Below are positions 1 through 8,057 of a DNA stretch of 64,000 nt, piece after piece. How positions within the stretch are numbered: position 1 is the stretch's first letter; each line of letters starts with the position of its first letter. The position numbers and the translations under genes are program-made. Below the pieces are notes generated by a model. It did not search any database and had not been told where the DNA came from. It saw only the letters and a program-made list of their open reading frames with translations. Source of the DNA: Streptomyces sp. HD (GTDB taxonomy: Bacteria; Actinomycetota; Actinomycetes; Streptomycetales; Streptomycetaceae); assembly GCF_028369295.1 (NCBI RefSeq), contig NZ_JAQMYP010000022.1:93304-157303 (forward strand), written 5' to 3'.

Positions 1-2
1 TT

Positions 3-1769
3 TTGCTGGCCTTCCTGCTGGTCGCCGCCGTAAGCGCCGGTACGACGGCCGCGCTGACGTACCGCGAGGCGCGCAACGCGCTGCTGGAGACCGCGCAGGA
101 CACGGCGGTCACGTCGTTCCGCGAGCAGGTGCAGCAGACGGGCTTCGGGCTGCCGGTGCGGGAGGAGGGCGGCGGTCTGGAGGAGGTCCTGCGCGACATC
201 GCCCGCAAGGGCAAGCCGCACCCGTGGGTGGTGTTCGCCGAGTACGGCTCGGTCCGCGCCTCCTCGGGCGAGAACCCCGTCTCCACCGTCATCACACCCG
301 AACTGCGCCGCGCCGCGCGGGCCAACCCTCACGGCAGCTTCGAGCGAGTGGTCAAGGACGGCGTCCCCTACCTGACCATCGCCATGCCGACCGTCTTCAA
401 GACAGGCCCGTACAGCCTGCTGCCCAGCGGACTCGTCCTCTACGCCGTAATGCCCATGACGGACGAACAGATCAACGTCGACGCCCTCCTCATGGCCGCC
501 CGCGACGGCGCCCTGCCCGGCCTCGTCATCGCCCTGATTCCCGGCCTGATCGCCGCCCGTAGCGTGCTGCGCCCGGTGCGGGAGCTGCGCGAGGCGGCCC
601 GGAGCATGGGCAGCGGCAGACTGGACACTCGCATTCCAGTACGAGGCAGCGACGAACTCGCGGATCTGGCCCACACGTTCAACGAGTCGGCGGCCCAACT
701 GGAGCGTTCGGTCCGGGAACTGCGCGAGGCGGAAGCCCGAGCCCGCCGCTTCGCCTCCGACGTCTCACACGAACTACGCACCCCGCTAGCCGGAATGCTC
801 GCCGTCACCGAGGTCCTGGACGAGGACGCGGACGCCTTGGACGCCGACACCGCCCGAGCGGTCCGCCTGGTCAGCGCCGAGACAGGAAAGCTCGCGGTGT
901 TGGTCGAGGACTTGATGGAAATCTCCCGCTTCGACGCCCGCGCGGCCGAACTGAACGCCGACGAGGTCGACGTCGCGGAGGCCATCCGCAAAACCCTCCA
1001 CAACCGCCACTGGACCGACGCTCGCGTCTGCACGGACCTCCCGGACGGCATCCGAGCCCGCCTCGACCTCCGCCGCTTCGACGTCGTGATCGCCAACCTG
1101 GTGGGCAACGCGCTGCGGCATGGGAGCGCACCGGTGACGGTGCGGTTGCGGACGGGGGTGCGGTGCGGGGACACGTCGAGGGAGGCGGGGCCGGCGGGTA
1201 CGCCCGTGCCGGCGCCGCAGGCAGGGCCCGCGGCCTCACCGGCACTGACTACGGAGGAACGCTCTGCGGGCACGCCCGCGCCGATGGCCTCGGCTGGCTC
1301 TGCGGGTATGCCGGTGCCGTTGGCTTCGGCTGGCTCTGCGGGTACGCCGGTGCCGTTGGCTTCGGCTGGCTCTGCGGGTATGGCGGTGCCGTTGGCTTCG
1401 GCTGGCTCTGCGGGTATGCCGGTGCCGATCGCTTCGGCTGATTCAGTGCCGGCACCGATCGCCTCGGCTGATTCAGCGTTCACGCTGGCACCGATCGCCT
1501 CGGCCGGCTCCGGGGGCTCGCAGGTGCTGATCGTCGAGGTCATGGACAGCGGCCCGGGCATCCGCCCCGAATCGCTCCCGCACATCTTCGACCGCTTCTA
1601 CAAGGCCGACGCGGCTCGTACCCGCTCGGCGGGCAGCGGCCTGGGCCTGGCGATCACCCTGGAGAACGTGAAGCTGCACGGCGGAACGATCCGCGCCGGG
1701 AACCTGCCAGAGGGCGGTGCCGTCTTCACCGTGGAGATACCGCTTCACTCGGAGGGGGCCGGGGGATGA
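3..1769 (+). CDS. Sensor histidine kinase, 5' end outside window, repeat insertion in ATPase domain
   Basis: Membrane sensor kinase of a two-component system. The frame is already open at base 3, so the true start and probably the partner regulator lie upstream of the window. Visible in order: the end of a membrane segment, an extracytoplasmic region to about residue 160, a second membrane segment at about 168-188, a HAMP linker, the H-box with phospho-accepting His at about residue 256 (SHELRTPLAG), N-box Asn at about 365 (NLVGNALRHG), G1 at about 515 (DSGPGI) and G2 (GSGLGLAI). N-box and G1 lie about 150 residues apart, where this family normally needs 30-40. The excess is a run of about seven 12-residue units rich in Ala, Ser, Gly and Pro. 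All catalytic boxes are present, so activity may be kept. The stop overlaps the start of the lipoprotein gene. Kinase assignment is firm; the stimulus is unknown. Confidence 0.93.
   Translation: MLAFLLVAAVSAGTTAALTYREARNALLETAQDTAVTSFREQVQQTGFGLPVREEGGGLEEVLRDIARKGKPHPWVVFAEYGSVRASSGENPVSTVITPELRRAARANPHGSFERVVKDGVPYLTIAMPTVFKTGPYSLLPSGLVLYAVMPMTDEQINVDALLMAARDGALPGLVIALIPGLIAARSVLRPVRELREAARSMGSGRLDTRIPVRGSDELADLAHTFNESAAQLERSVRELREAEARARRFASDVSHELRTPLAGMLAVTEVLDEDADALDADTARAVRLVSAETGKLAVLVEDLMEISRFDARAAELNADEVDVAEAIRKTLHNRHWTDARVCTDLPDGIRARLDLRRFDVVIANLVGNALRHGSAPVTVRLRTGVRCGDTSREAGPAGTPVPAPQAGPAASPALTTEERSAGTPAPMASAGSAGMPVPLASAGSAGTPVPLASAGSAGMAVPLASAGSAGMPVPIASADSVPAPIASADSAFTLAPIASAGSGGSQVLIVEVMDSGPGIRPESLPHIFDRFYKADAARTRSAGSGLGLAITLENVKLHGGTIRAGNLPEGGAVFTVEIPLHSEGAGG
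1264..1512 (+). repeat. In-frame 36-bp tandem repeats coding a 12-residue Ala/Ser/Gly/Pro unit
   Basis: About seven degenerate copies of a 36-bp unit coding SAGxPVPLASAG-like dodecapeptides. The central four copies are nearly identical at DNA level and the last ones diverge (one is 30 bp). Every unit is a multiple of three, so the kinase frame is kept. The array sits between the N-box and G1 of the ATPase domain. Confidence 0.9.
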
Positions 1770-2530
1770 GGCGTGCGCGGAGCCGCCGACACACGACGGC
1801 CGCCGCCGTGGCTGTGGCCGTCGAGACACCGCCTGGTGTGGAGGAGGGCCGGGGGAGAAGGCGTGCGCGGAGGCTCGGACGGAGACTTCGACTTGCGGTG
1901 GCCTTGGCCATCCCCGTCGCGGCGACGGCACCGCTGCTCGGCGGCTGCGGCATCCAGGAGACCGACGTCATCGAGGCGGGCGGCCCCGCCAGCGTCCAGG
2001 CCTTCTTCAACCGCGACACCGACATGCTGCTCTTCTTCCGCACCCCCGACGGACGCCTGACCCCCGTGATCCGAACACCCGAGCCCGAGACCGAGTTCGG
2101 CCCCGGACTCGCCGAGTCCGGCTCCGGAGCCGAGAACAACGACGCCGCGGCCGGCCCGATCCCCACGGAGAAGGTAATCCTGGCGCTACTCCACGGCCCC
2201 CGCCCCGAAGACCAAGCCGCTGGCCTCACCACCGCCCTCCCAACCGCCGGCCTCGGCCCAACCGTCGAGATCGACGTCTCCCCGGACGGCAAGGTCACAG
2301 CCCGCCTGCCTCTAGCCGTGAAGGGCCTCAACAGCATCGCCCTACGCCAGCTGACCTGCACGATCGCCTACAGCAAGGACACCGACGGCGAGGCGGTCGT
2401 ACAACTTACGGGACGTGACGGGGCGTCTAGGTCCGGCACGTGCGGGCTTGCGCCTGGCAGCGCCGGGGGCACGGCTGGGGAGGCCGGGACGCGGGCAGGG
2501 ATTACGCCGTTGCCGGGCGCGAGCGGCTGA
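1766..2530 (+). CDS. GerMN-like lipoprotein coupled to the sensor kinase
   Basis: Predicted exported lipoprotein of 254 residues. A hydrophobic stretch is followed by a lipobox (LLGGC, Cys near residue 60), so the mature protein should be anchored outside the membrane. The rest resembles GerMN-type domains (a segment around ALLHGPRPED, then a mixed alpha/beta region). It may tune signal reception by the kinase encoded just upstream; this is inference from a four-base ATGA overlap. The 60 residues before the lipobox Cys are too long for a signal peptide. An in-frame GTG near base 1838 gives a more usual length and may be the true start. The region around the annotated start and the region near 1847-1872 are near-identical, so the start has probably been duplicated. 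Confidence 0.8.
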   Translation: MRRARSRRHTTAAAVAVAVETPPGVEEGRGRRRARRLGRRLRLAVALAIPVAATAPLLGGCGIQETDVIEAGGPASVQAFFNRDTDMLLFFRTPDGRLTPVIRTPEPETEFGPGLAESGSGAENNDAAAGPIPTEKVILALLHGPRPEDQAAGLTTALPTAGLGPTVEIDVSPDGKVTARLPLAVKGLNSIALRQLTCTIAYSKDTDGEAVVQLTGRDGASRSGTCGLAPGSAGGTAGEAGTRAGITPLPGASG

Positions 2531-3162
2531 GAAGGCGTCCCAGGGGGAGTTGATCGCAAGGCATGCCCAGAAAACAGCGGCCGTGCCGGAAGGGTCCATC
2601 TCTGGCTCCGGCGATCAGGGGTGCGTGCGACTACTTGCGCGGCTCTCCTGGCCGTCGGGCAGGGCTGCTCACCATGATTCCCCGCTGCTCCCTGCCCTAT
2701 CTGGTGTTGTGGTGCGGAGGTTTAAGCGTTGTGGTCTGAAGTCGGCTCGATGACGTCGGCCCAGACCAGATCGCCCCACGGGTTTCCCTCCACGCCGAGG
2801 CGTTCCGCGACGACATCATCGAGGAACTTCGCGCGAGCCACCTCAACCGTTTCGCCCGGCCACCACAACGAGTCGCACTCGGTTTCCAATTGTGTGGGTG
2901 GGGGTGCACGGCGCATCATTGTCGATGGCACGGCCTACCGCTGACGGCTGAAGGGTGAGCCGGCCCACTTACATGCGTTGGCCTGGTCACCTTCCACGTT
3001 CGCTGTCGAGCATGCGAACACCCCAGGGAAAACGATCGTCGTCATCACCAACCGCCCGTGCCATCGAACTGGCCTTCGCAAGGGACGGACTCCAACGGAG
3101 CCTGGCTCACCGTTCTGCCTCGACGAGGTGCGGACGGCGTTGGGTGGGCGCACGCTGGGGGC
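2531..3162. other. Intergenic region with one doubtful minus-strand ORF
   Basis: No recognisable domain. The only candidate is a minus-strand ORF of 69 codons (2722-2931) with balanced, non-repetitive composition (contains CDSLWWPGETVEVARAKFLD). It is a plausible small hypothetical protein or remnant. I see no RNA gene or clear terminator. Confidence 0.3.
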
Positions 3163-3693
3163 ATGAAGCCCGGCGATCCATCAGGGCCTCCGGAAGGTCC
3201 GCTGCAGCGAGAAGAGCGGCGGGGCGGCCAGTCTCCTGCCCGTCGGTGGCGGAGGGTGAGTAAAGGCGTCCTGACGCACGCGGCGGCCGTCGTGGTGGGG
3301 TTCACAGTGGGAGCCGTGGCCGGATACACCGGAGCAGGCGACTCAGCGGATACTTCGCCGAAAGCGACAAAGACCGTTACGGCGACATCCACGGCCACTG
3401 GGAACTCGCCGGTCGGAGAGCCCGACACCACCAAGGGCCGGCGCCCCGGGGAGATTCCTGGAGACGGTACGTACGTGATCGGTAAGGACATCAAGCCTGG
3501 CACATACCGTACGGAGGGGCCGCAGGGTGGACTCATCACGGACTGCTATTGGGCGCGATTGAGCAGTACGTCCGGTGAATCGAACGACATCATTGCCAGT
3601 GAGGTAACCAAAGGGAGAACCACCGTCACCATCGATGCTGACGACAAGGCGTTCACGACCAACGGGTGCAGGACATGGAAGAAGGTCGACTGA
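3163..3693 (+). CDS. Membrane-anchored secreted protein with PGTY-type beta domain
   Basis: A 176-residue protein: a charged cytoplasmic head, one membrane segment (about residues 30-50, AAAVVVGFTVGAVAGY), a Thr/Ser-rich linker, then an extracellular domain with GDGTYVIGKDIKPGTYRTEG, a Cys in DCYWARLSS and a second Cys in TNGCRTWKKV. This fold is frequent in Streptomyces secreted proteins of unknown function; the two Cys may form a disulfide. The ATG at 3163 was chosen because the 35 codons upstream of it are of poor composition and would extend the cytoplasmic part without a known domain. No operon partner is visible. Confidence 0.75.
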   Translation: MKPGDPSGPPEGPLQREERRGGQSPARRWRRVSKGVLTHAAAVVVGFTVGAVAGYTGAGDSADTSPKATKTVTATSTATGNSPVGEPDTTKGRRPGEIPGDGTYVIGKDIKPGTYRTEGPQGGLITDCYWARLSSTSGESNDIIASEVTKGRTTVTIDADDKAFTTNGCRTWKKVD

Positions 3694-3741
3694 ACTGCTC
3701 CCTCGGCGCATGTGGAGCATGTCGGGACGGCACCGTCAGCG

Positions 3742-3900
3742 TTATGGATGCTGGCTTGGCTGCCGCGCTGGGCGCAGCGTCAGGACCTGCCGCAACGATC
3801 GCAACAGCCCGTTCAGCAGGTTGGTGGCGACGTCGACTCCTGTGCCGTTGCCGGTGAGGTCCTGGACGTTGAGATGTGGGTCGCTGGCGTAGGCGCTCAT
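3742..3900 (-). CDS. 52-residue peptide translationally coupled to the DUF1152 gene
   Basis: Small ORF starting MSAYASDPHLNVQDLTGNG. Its ATG overlaps the DUF1152 stop codon by four bases (ATGA at 3897-3900), which is the main reason to believe in it. It has a polar N-terminal half and an amphipathic LLNGLLRSLRQVL segment. No known domain, signal peptide or Cys. It could be a small partner or regulator of the DUF1152 protein, a precursor peptide, or a spurious ORF in GC-rich DNA. No homolog is recalled. Confidence 0.4.
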   Translation of the reverse strand: MSAYASDPHLNVQDLTGNGTGVDVATNLLNGLLRSLRQVLTLRPARQPSQHP

Positions 3901-5015
3901 GGTGTCAGGCGTGTGTGTTGGGTACTGGTGGCCGTGACGCTCCACAACGGAGGTGCGTACTGCTCGGGGCGGTTGTTGATTAGGAGTTGGCGCAGGTCTT
4001 GGCGCTGGCTGCCCCTGAGACTCAGGGCCTCAGTGAGGTGGCGGAACGTCGTGTGGGTGACTCCGCGGCTCCGGGCGCCGGTCTCGAACTGGTCCAGCGC
4101 TGCCAAGACCGTCTCCTCGTTCAGCTCGGTTGGCGGATGGTCCTTGAGCCGCGCGGCCTTTTCGCGCTCGTAGTCGATCTCGGAGTAGCCGCAGAGTTCA
4201 CGGCTGAGGGTCTCCACCTCGGCCAGGGTCTCTGTGGCCATCACCGCGCGGGCCAGTTCGTTCCGGTCCAACGCCTCGTCCAGGTCGACCTGATGGACCG
4301 TCGGGCCCTCGTCCGTGAGGGGTACAGGGAGTCCCGCGTCCCGAACTTCGCACGTGCCTCGCACCCCTCGGGCCGTCGCCGCGAGCATCCCGGTGGCCTC
4401 GGAGGGGTGCCACTCCAGGACCGAGGCGACTGGCCAGACGTCCTCTGCGGTGAACGTATGGATGAGCGGGACGAGCAGTCCGCGCAGGTCGTCGATGGGG
4501 AGTTCGCCGTCCAGGCCCGGGCCGGCGATCAACAGGCGCATGGGTGCGTTAACTTGGCAGCAGGCGGCCAGCGTGAGGGCATCGGCTAGCGGGCTCTTCA
4601 GGGTCGGCTCATCGCCGCGGGCCAAGATGTCGCCGCCGACGTCCAGGACGTCGATGGTCTCGGGCTCGAAGTGGTCGATCAGTTCTTCCAGTTGGCGGGT
4701 TACCCCCTCGGCCCCGTGATGTGGGTCGAGCAAGGCGAAGGTGTGCGGGAGCTCTGCCGCCAGGCGGGGGAGTGTCGAGCCTGCCGGCGGGATGGGGCGG
4801 GCGTCGGCCGGCACTGCCCGGACCGCGGGGGTGAGGGGATCAAGTCCCGTGAAGTCGTCGGCGCCTCGGGGGCCGGGTACCGGGTCGATCAGAAGGCGAT
4901 CCCAGGCGTAGGTGAGGATCACCGCCCGGTCGTCGTCGCCGTACAGGGCGGTGTGAAGCATTGCGGCGGCGACTGCGTCGCCCCCTCCTCCTGCTGCGAC
5001 GATCAGGCGCGTCAT
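3897..5015 (-). CDS. DUF1152 family protein
   Basis: A 372-residue cytoplasmic protein. It begins with a Gly-rich nucleotide-binding-like turn (MTRLIVAAGGGGDAVAAAML) and contains the conserved DVGGDILARGDEPTLKSPLAD segment (about residues 125-145), both typical of DUF1152 proteins. The biochemical role of the family is not established. The N-terminal pattern and acidic DVGGD motif suggest a nucleotide- or sugar-phosphate-related enzyme, which is inference only. It is divergent from the GntR regulator at 5101 across an 85-bp region holding an operator-like palindrome, so it is the likely target of that regulator. A 52-codon ORF overlaps its stop. Confidence 0.85.
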   Translation of the reverse strand: MTRLIVAAGGGGDAVAAAMLHTALYGDDDRAVILTYAWDRLLIDPVPGPRGADDFTGLDPLTPAVRAVPADARPIPPAGSTLPRLAAELPHTFALLDPHHGAEGVTRQLEELIDHFEPETIDVLDVGGDILARGDEPTLKSPLADALTLAACCQVNAPMRLLIAGPGLDGELPIDDLRGLLVPLIHTFTAEDVWPVASVLEWHPSEATGMLAATARGVRGTCEVRDAGLPVPLTDEGPTVHQVDLDEALDRNELARAVMATETLAEVETLSRELCGYSEIDYEREKAARLKDHPPTELNEETVLAALDQFETGARSRGVTHTTFRHLTEALSLRGSQRQDLRQLLINNRPEQYAPPLWSVTATSTQHTRLTP

Positions 5016-5043
5016 GCGCCCAAGACTACGAGCTCGGGGTGCT

Positions 5044-5081
5044 GGCCACTCACCCTATAGTGGCTGGAGGCCATAGCCACT
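5044..5081. promoter_or_regulatory. Operator-like palindrome and -10 in the DUF1152/GntR divergent promoter
   Basis: AGTGGCT (5059-5065) and AGCCACT (5075-5081) form an inverted repeat, and a further GGCCACT lies at 5044-5050. A TATAGT -10-like hexamer at 5055-5060 reads toward the GntR gene and overlaps the left arm. The same AGTGGC/GCCACT half-sites recur downstream of the regulator, which fits binding by the UTRA regulator encoded here. Confidence 0.6.
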
Positions 5082-5100
5082 TGGAGCAGGAGGGGACCGC

Positions 5101-5841
5101 ATGCCGCAGATCGAGGAGGCTCAGCCGAAGTATCTCCAGATCGCGCACTTCATCCGTGATCAGATCCTTCGGGGTGACCTGAGGGCGGGGGACGAGGTCC
5201 CCTCCGAACGCCAACTCGCCGCTGACTGGAACGTATCCAGGCCGACCGCCGCTCGATCGCTTGAGGCGTTGAGTCATCAAGGTCTGGTGGAGAAGCGCCA
5301 GGGATCGGGCACATACGTCCGGAGCCTTGAGGTCAACCGGCGGGCCCGCGAGCTGTACGGGCGTGCGCGGCAGACCGGCAAGATCTACACGCCGGGCGAG
5401 TACGCGGTGATCACGTCCGCCGGCTGGATGGAGGCGCCCGACTATGTCGCTGAGGCCTTGGGGCTGGTGAAGGACCGGCGGGCCGTGCATCGCCGCCGCG
5501 TCACCAACAACCAGGACGGGCCCATCACCTTGTCCTTCTCGTGGTTCGCACCGGATGTCGGTCGGCGGGCGCCCAAGCTGCTGGACCCCGAGCGGATCCA
5601 GGAGGGCACCTTGATGTACGTCGAGAAGGCGACCGGTCGACAGGGGAGTTACGCCGAGGATCGTATGTGTGCTCGGAGTGCGACCGAGGATGAGGCGGCA
5701 GCGCTCCGACTGGAGTCCGCAGCCGCTGTGTTGGTCGTGCATCACGTCGTCTACGACCTCCAGGACCGGCCGTTGGAGTTCGCCGAAGCCACGTATCCCC
5801 CGCACCGTTGGGCGTTCGAGCAGGGCTACCCCCTCGCCTGA
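5101..5841 (+). CDS. GntR/HutC-family transcriptional regulator with UTRA domain
   Basis: 246-residue repressor-type regulator. The N-terminal winged helix is recognisable by PKYLQIAHFIRDQILRGDLRAG, the SERQLAADWNVSRPTAARSLEALSHQGLVEKRQGSGTYV helix-turn-helix region and its wing (about residues 8-75). The C-terminal UTRA ligand-binding domain spans about 90-240 (ARSATEDEAAALRLESAAAVLVVHHVVYDLQDRPLEFAEA). An AGGAGG ribosome site at 5088-5093 fixes the ATG. Palindromes with the same half-sites lie upstream (5059-5081) and downstream (5879-5918), so it probably controls itself, DUF1152 and the genes from 5939. The ligand is unknown. Confidence 0.9.
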   Translation: MPQIEEAQPKYLQIAHFIRDQILRGDLRAGDEVPSERQLAADWNVSRPTAARSLEALSHQGLVEKRQGSGTYVRSLEVNRRARELYGRARQTGKIYTPGEYAVITSAGWMEAPDYVAEALGLVKDRRAVHRRRVTNNQDGPITLSFSWFAPDVGRRAPKLLDPERIQEGTLMYVEKATGRQGSYAEDRMCARSATEDEAAALRLESAAAVLVVHHVVYDLQDRPLEFAEATYPPHRWAFEQGYPLA

Positions 5842-5878
5842 TGGGGTGGGGCTTCTGCTGAACCGCTTGCACGGGGCA

Positions 5879-5918
5879 AGTGGCTAATGCCACTATCCAG
5901 TAAGTGGCTAAGGCCACT
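5879..5918. promoter_or_regulatory. Two tandem GntR-type operator palindromes
   Basis: AGTGGC-TAAT-GCCACT at 5879-5894 and AGTGGC-TAAG-GCCACT at 5903-5918: perfect 6-bp arms around a 4-bp centre, 24 bp from start to start. They lie just after the regulator gene and just before the GTG at 5939, with a GGAAGGGGG ribosome site between, so they likely control the downstream genes. The half-site matches that in front of the regulator. Confidence 0.65.
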
Positions 5919-5938
5919 TACTCGGAAGGGGGTACGAC

Positions 5939-6113
5939 GTGGCGAGTCATCAGCCGGACCAGGGTGCGCGGTTAGCTTGCCGAGGATGTCGGGTGCGCGG
6001 CTGGAAGGGCGTCAGTTCACGCACGACTTCTCGCGCTCTCCGCCGTCAGCGACCGCGCTCGTGCCACATCGAAGCGACGGTGCCTCGACTGCGACGGCAC
6101 CGGCAAGGAGTGA
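5939..6113 (+). pseudogene. Probable frameshifted small zinc-ribbon protein
   Basis: A good ribosome site precedes GTG 5939, which opens MASHQPDQGARLACRGCRVRGWKG and continues with SSRTTSRALRR. About 110 bp later a different frame codes RRCLDCDGTGKE and stops at 6111-6113, six bases before the next gene. Small Streptomyces proteins with a CxxC pair and a DnaJ-like CxxCxGTG tail are common beside RsbW-like ATPases. Here the two halves lie in frames one base apart, so the gene looks broken. An alternative is that the GTG frame is simply a different small protein. Confidence 0.35.
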
Positions 6114-6119
6114 GCGCGG

Positions 6120-6557
6120 ATGGCCTACGAAATCGATCGCGACCCCAGCCCGGACTCACCGCGTCTCGGAGCCATGAGCCTGCCTCCGGTCCCGGAGTCC
6201 GTGTCACGAGCCCGATGCTGGTTCCAGAAGTTCATCGCCCCGTACAACCCGGCCTGCTCGATCGAGGACTGTGCGCTGATGATCTCGGAGCTGGTGACCA
6301 ACGCCATCGTCTACGGGTGGTCGGATGACGACTGGGTGGTGCGCGTGGAGTGGTTCCGCGACGGTGCCTCACTCCGGATCGAGGTGCACAACCCGGGGTT
6401 CCCCGCGAACGTGCGTCTCCGGCGTCCAGACGCCAACGACGCCCACGGTCGCGGCCTCCTCCTGGTTGACTCGATCGCCGACTCATGGCATGCCGGGCCC
6501 AGTCGGTTCGGTGGGACGGTGGTCTCGCTCGTGGTGGACGATGCCTGGCCGGGCTGA
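6120..6557 (+). CDS. RsbW-like ATP-binding protein (anti-sigma type HATPase)
   Basis: 145 residues, all one HATPase_c_2 domain. N-box ISELVTNAIVYG (about residues 57-68), G1-like VHNPGFPANV and G2-like GRGLLLVDSIADSW are visible. Such stand-alone GHKL ATPases are usually serine kinases or anti-sigma factors that bind sigma factors or STAS antagonists. No sigma factor or STAS gene lies next to it, so the partner is unknown. It sits downstream of the GntR operators and may be under that regulator. Confidence 0.85.
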   Translation: MAYEIDRDPSPDSPRLGAMSLPPVPESVSRARCWFQKFIAPYNPACSIEDCALMISELVTNAIVYGWSDDDWVVRVEWFRDGASLRIEVHNPGFPANVRLRRPDANDAHGRGLLLVDSIADSWHAGPSRFGGTVVSLVVDDAWPG

Positions 6558-6687
6558 GAAGGGGTGCACAACAAACAGGCCCAAGGGCGCTGACGTGGTC
6601 GCGAATCACGGAGCGGGTGGCGAGAACCCCGAATCCGAAGGCGCGGCCCGTGGCAGAATGCCGGCATGGTTCTGATCCGAAAGGGCG

Positions 6688-7104
6688 ATGCCGCGTAGGC
6701 GCCCGAAGGCCGTCCGCGCTGAGCGGTGGCGGCCACGCAAGCACGTGCCGGTCCGTCGGATTCCAGGTGTATCCGCTAGAACCCGGGCAGCAGTGCGACG
6801 CGTTGAGGCCGGGTACCTGTGGCCGGACGCCGTTGCCGATGCGCTCAGCCGGTTCGAGTGGGCTTTCAGGCAGCCGGGGCGATATCTGACCGGCCCTTAT
6901 GAGAGTCCCGGCATCGAGATCGAAGACGGCCGAGATGACCTGGAAGTGGCCCTGCGGCGCCTCCCGAGAGGAGCCCGAGCTGATCTGGGCCGCTTGGTGG
7001 AGCGGATCGACATCGAGTTCGAGCGGCGTACTCTTCCGGACCCGGGTTGGGCGAGCGAGTGGACGGCGGGGCGCTGGTGGTGGTGGCGCATTCGGGAACG
7101 GTGA
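6688..7104 (+). CDS. Hypothetical basic/acidic protein
   Basis: 138 residues with no recognised domain. A very basic N-terminal third (MPRRRPKAVRAERWRPRKHV) is followed by an acidic, Leu/Arg-rich region (DGRDDLEVALRRLPRGARADLGRLVERIDIEFERRT) and a Trp-rich tail ending in WWWWRIRER. AAAGGG just before the ATG serves as ribosome site. The balanced composition supports a real gene. Soluble, probably cytoplasmic. Confidence 0.6.
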   Translation: MPRRRPKAVRAERWRPRKHVPVRRIPGVSARTRAAVRRVEAGYLWPDAVADALSRFEWAFRQPGRYLTGPYESPGIEIEDGRDDLEVALRRLPRGARADLGRLVERIDIEFERRTLPDPGWASEWTAGRWWWWRIRER

Positions 7105-7294
7105 CACCGGCCGTCAGGAGCCCGCGCCGGCCGAGCGAGGCTCGGATGCGCGGCCGGCTTCCGAGGTGTCCAGCTCTGCATAGCAGCTGCATCCCCGGCT
7201 CTGTATGGGGGCGGCCCGGGTGGCCCGGGACCCAACCAACGCTCGGGCTTCGTTGATGGCCAAGGAGAGACGGGATTGATCAAAGATTGGTCCA

Positions 7295-8017
7295 ATGGCG
7301 GAGCATTCGATGATGTGGGATGACGCGGGCCTTTCCGGCTTGCAGGCGCAGTTGGCGCGCGAAATGTTGAGTCGGGTCACGGCGTTCGCGTTCGGGGAGG
7401 AGGTCAGGCTTGTACGTGGTGTGGTGACGTGCCCGGATCGACGCGGCGTCGGGCGCGTCGTGCTGTGGGACGGGCGGCAACTGGGCAGTTCCGTCGCGTT
7501 CGACGTGCCTCTCGCGGATCAGTACGGCGGAAACATCCCCCCGGGGGACCTTGCGGCCGCCCTGCGCGGCGTATTGGCCGACTGCTCCGGGCGCGAGGTC
7601 GAGGAGGCGCCACGCGACTCCTTCGGGATTCCGGTGATCGACGCTTCCGACGCTGTCCGTGCCTTCGTCGCCCAGCCGCGGTTCCAGGTGCCGGATGCGC
7701 TGCATGCGGCAGCCGTAGCCTTCTCCGTCTCCGCGGAGTTGGGCGAGCCCGCGGAACTGCGCCTGCGTGGGTTCTTGCTTCTTGACCAGGCGACGTGCCG
7801 CCTTTACCTGGACACCCCTGCGTCAGAGGACGCTCCGCCATTCGGTGTTGACCTTCCCCTTCGCGACGAAGACGGCTTCGTGGTCGTCGGCGTGACGGCA
7901 GTGCACGCCGCACTTCCGGTCCTTCTGCAGGGGGAGTTGGAACGCATGCGGAAGGACGACCACGACCCCTACTGCGGTGCCGTCTACGACCTGGTGGGCT
8001 GGCTCGCGGGTCGCTGA
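7295..8017 (+). CDS. Hypothetical protein
   Basis: 240 residues, no signal peptide or membrane segment and no domain I recognise. It has alternating beta-rich blocks (VRLVRGVVTCPDRRGVGRVVLW; LRLRGFLLLDQATCRLYLDT) and an acidic C-terminal part (MRKDDHDPYCGAVYDLVGWL). It is convergent with the Ser/Thr kinase gene whose stop lies 40 bp away. Codon use matches the neighbours. Function not assigned. Confidence 0.6.
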   Translation: MAEHSMMWDDAGLSGLQAQLAREMLSRVTAFAFGEEVRLVRGVVTCPDRRGVGRVVLWDGRQLGSSVAFDVPLADQYGGNIPPGDLAAALRGVLADCSGREVEEAPRDSFGIPVIDASDAVRAFVAQPRFQVPDALHAAAVAFSVSAELGEPAELRLRGFLLLDQATCRLYLDTPASEDAPPFGVDLPLRDEDGFVVVGVTAVHAALPVLLQGELERMRKDDHDPYCGAVYDLVGWLAGR

Positions 8018-8057
8018 CCGGGCGTCAGAGGGAGGAGTAACAGGAAGTGGCAACCGG

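Noticed and set aside
440..1585. Minus-strand ORF of 381 codons across the histidine kinase
   Set aside because: Shadow of the kinase. Its repeats are the antisense of the 36-bp array.
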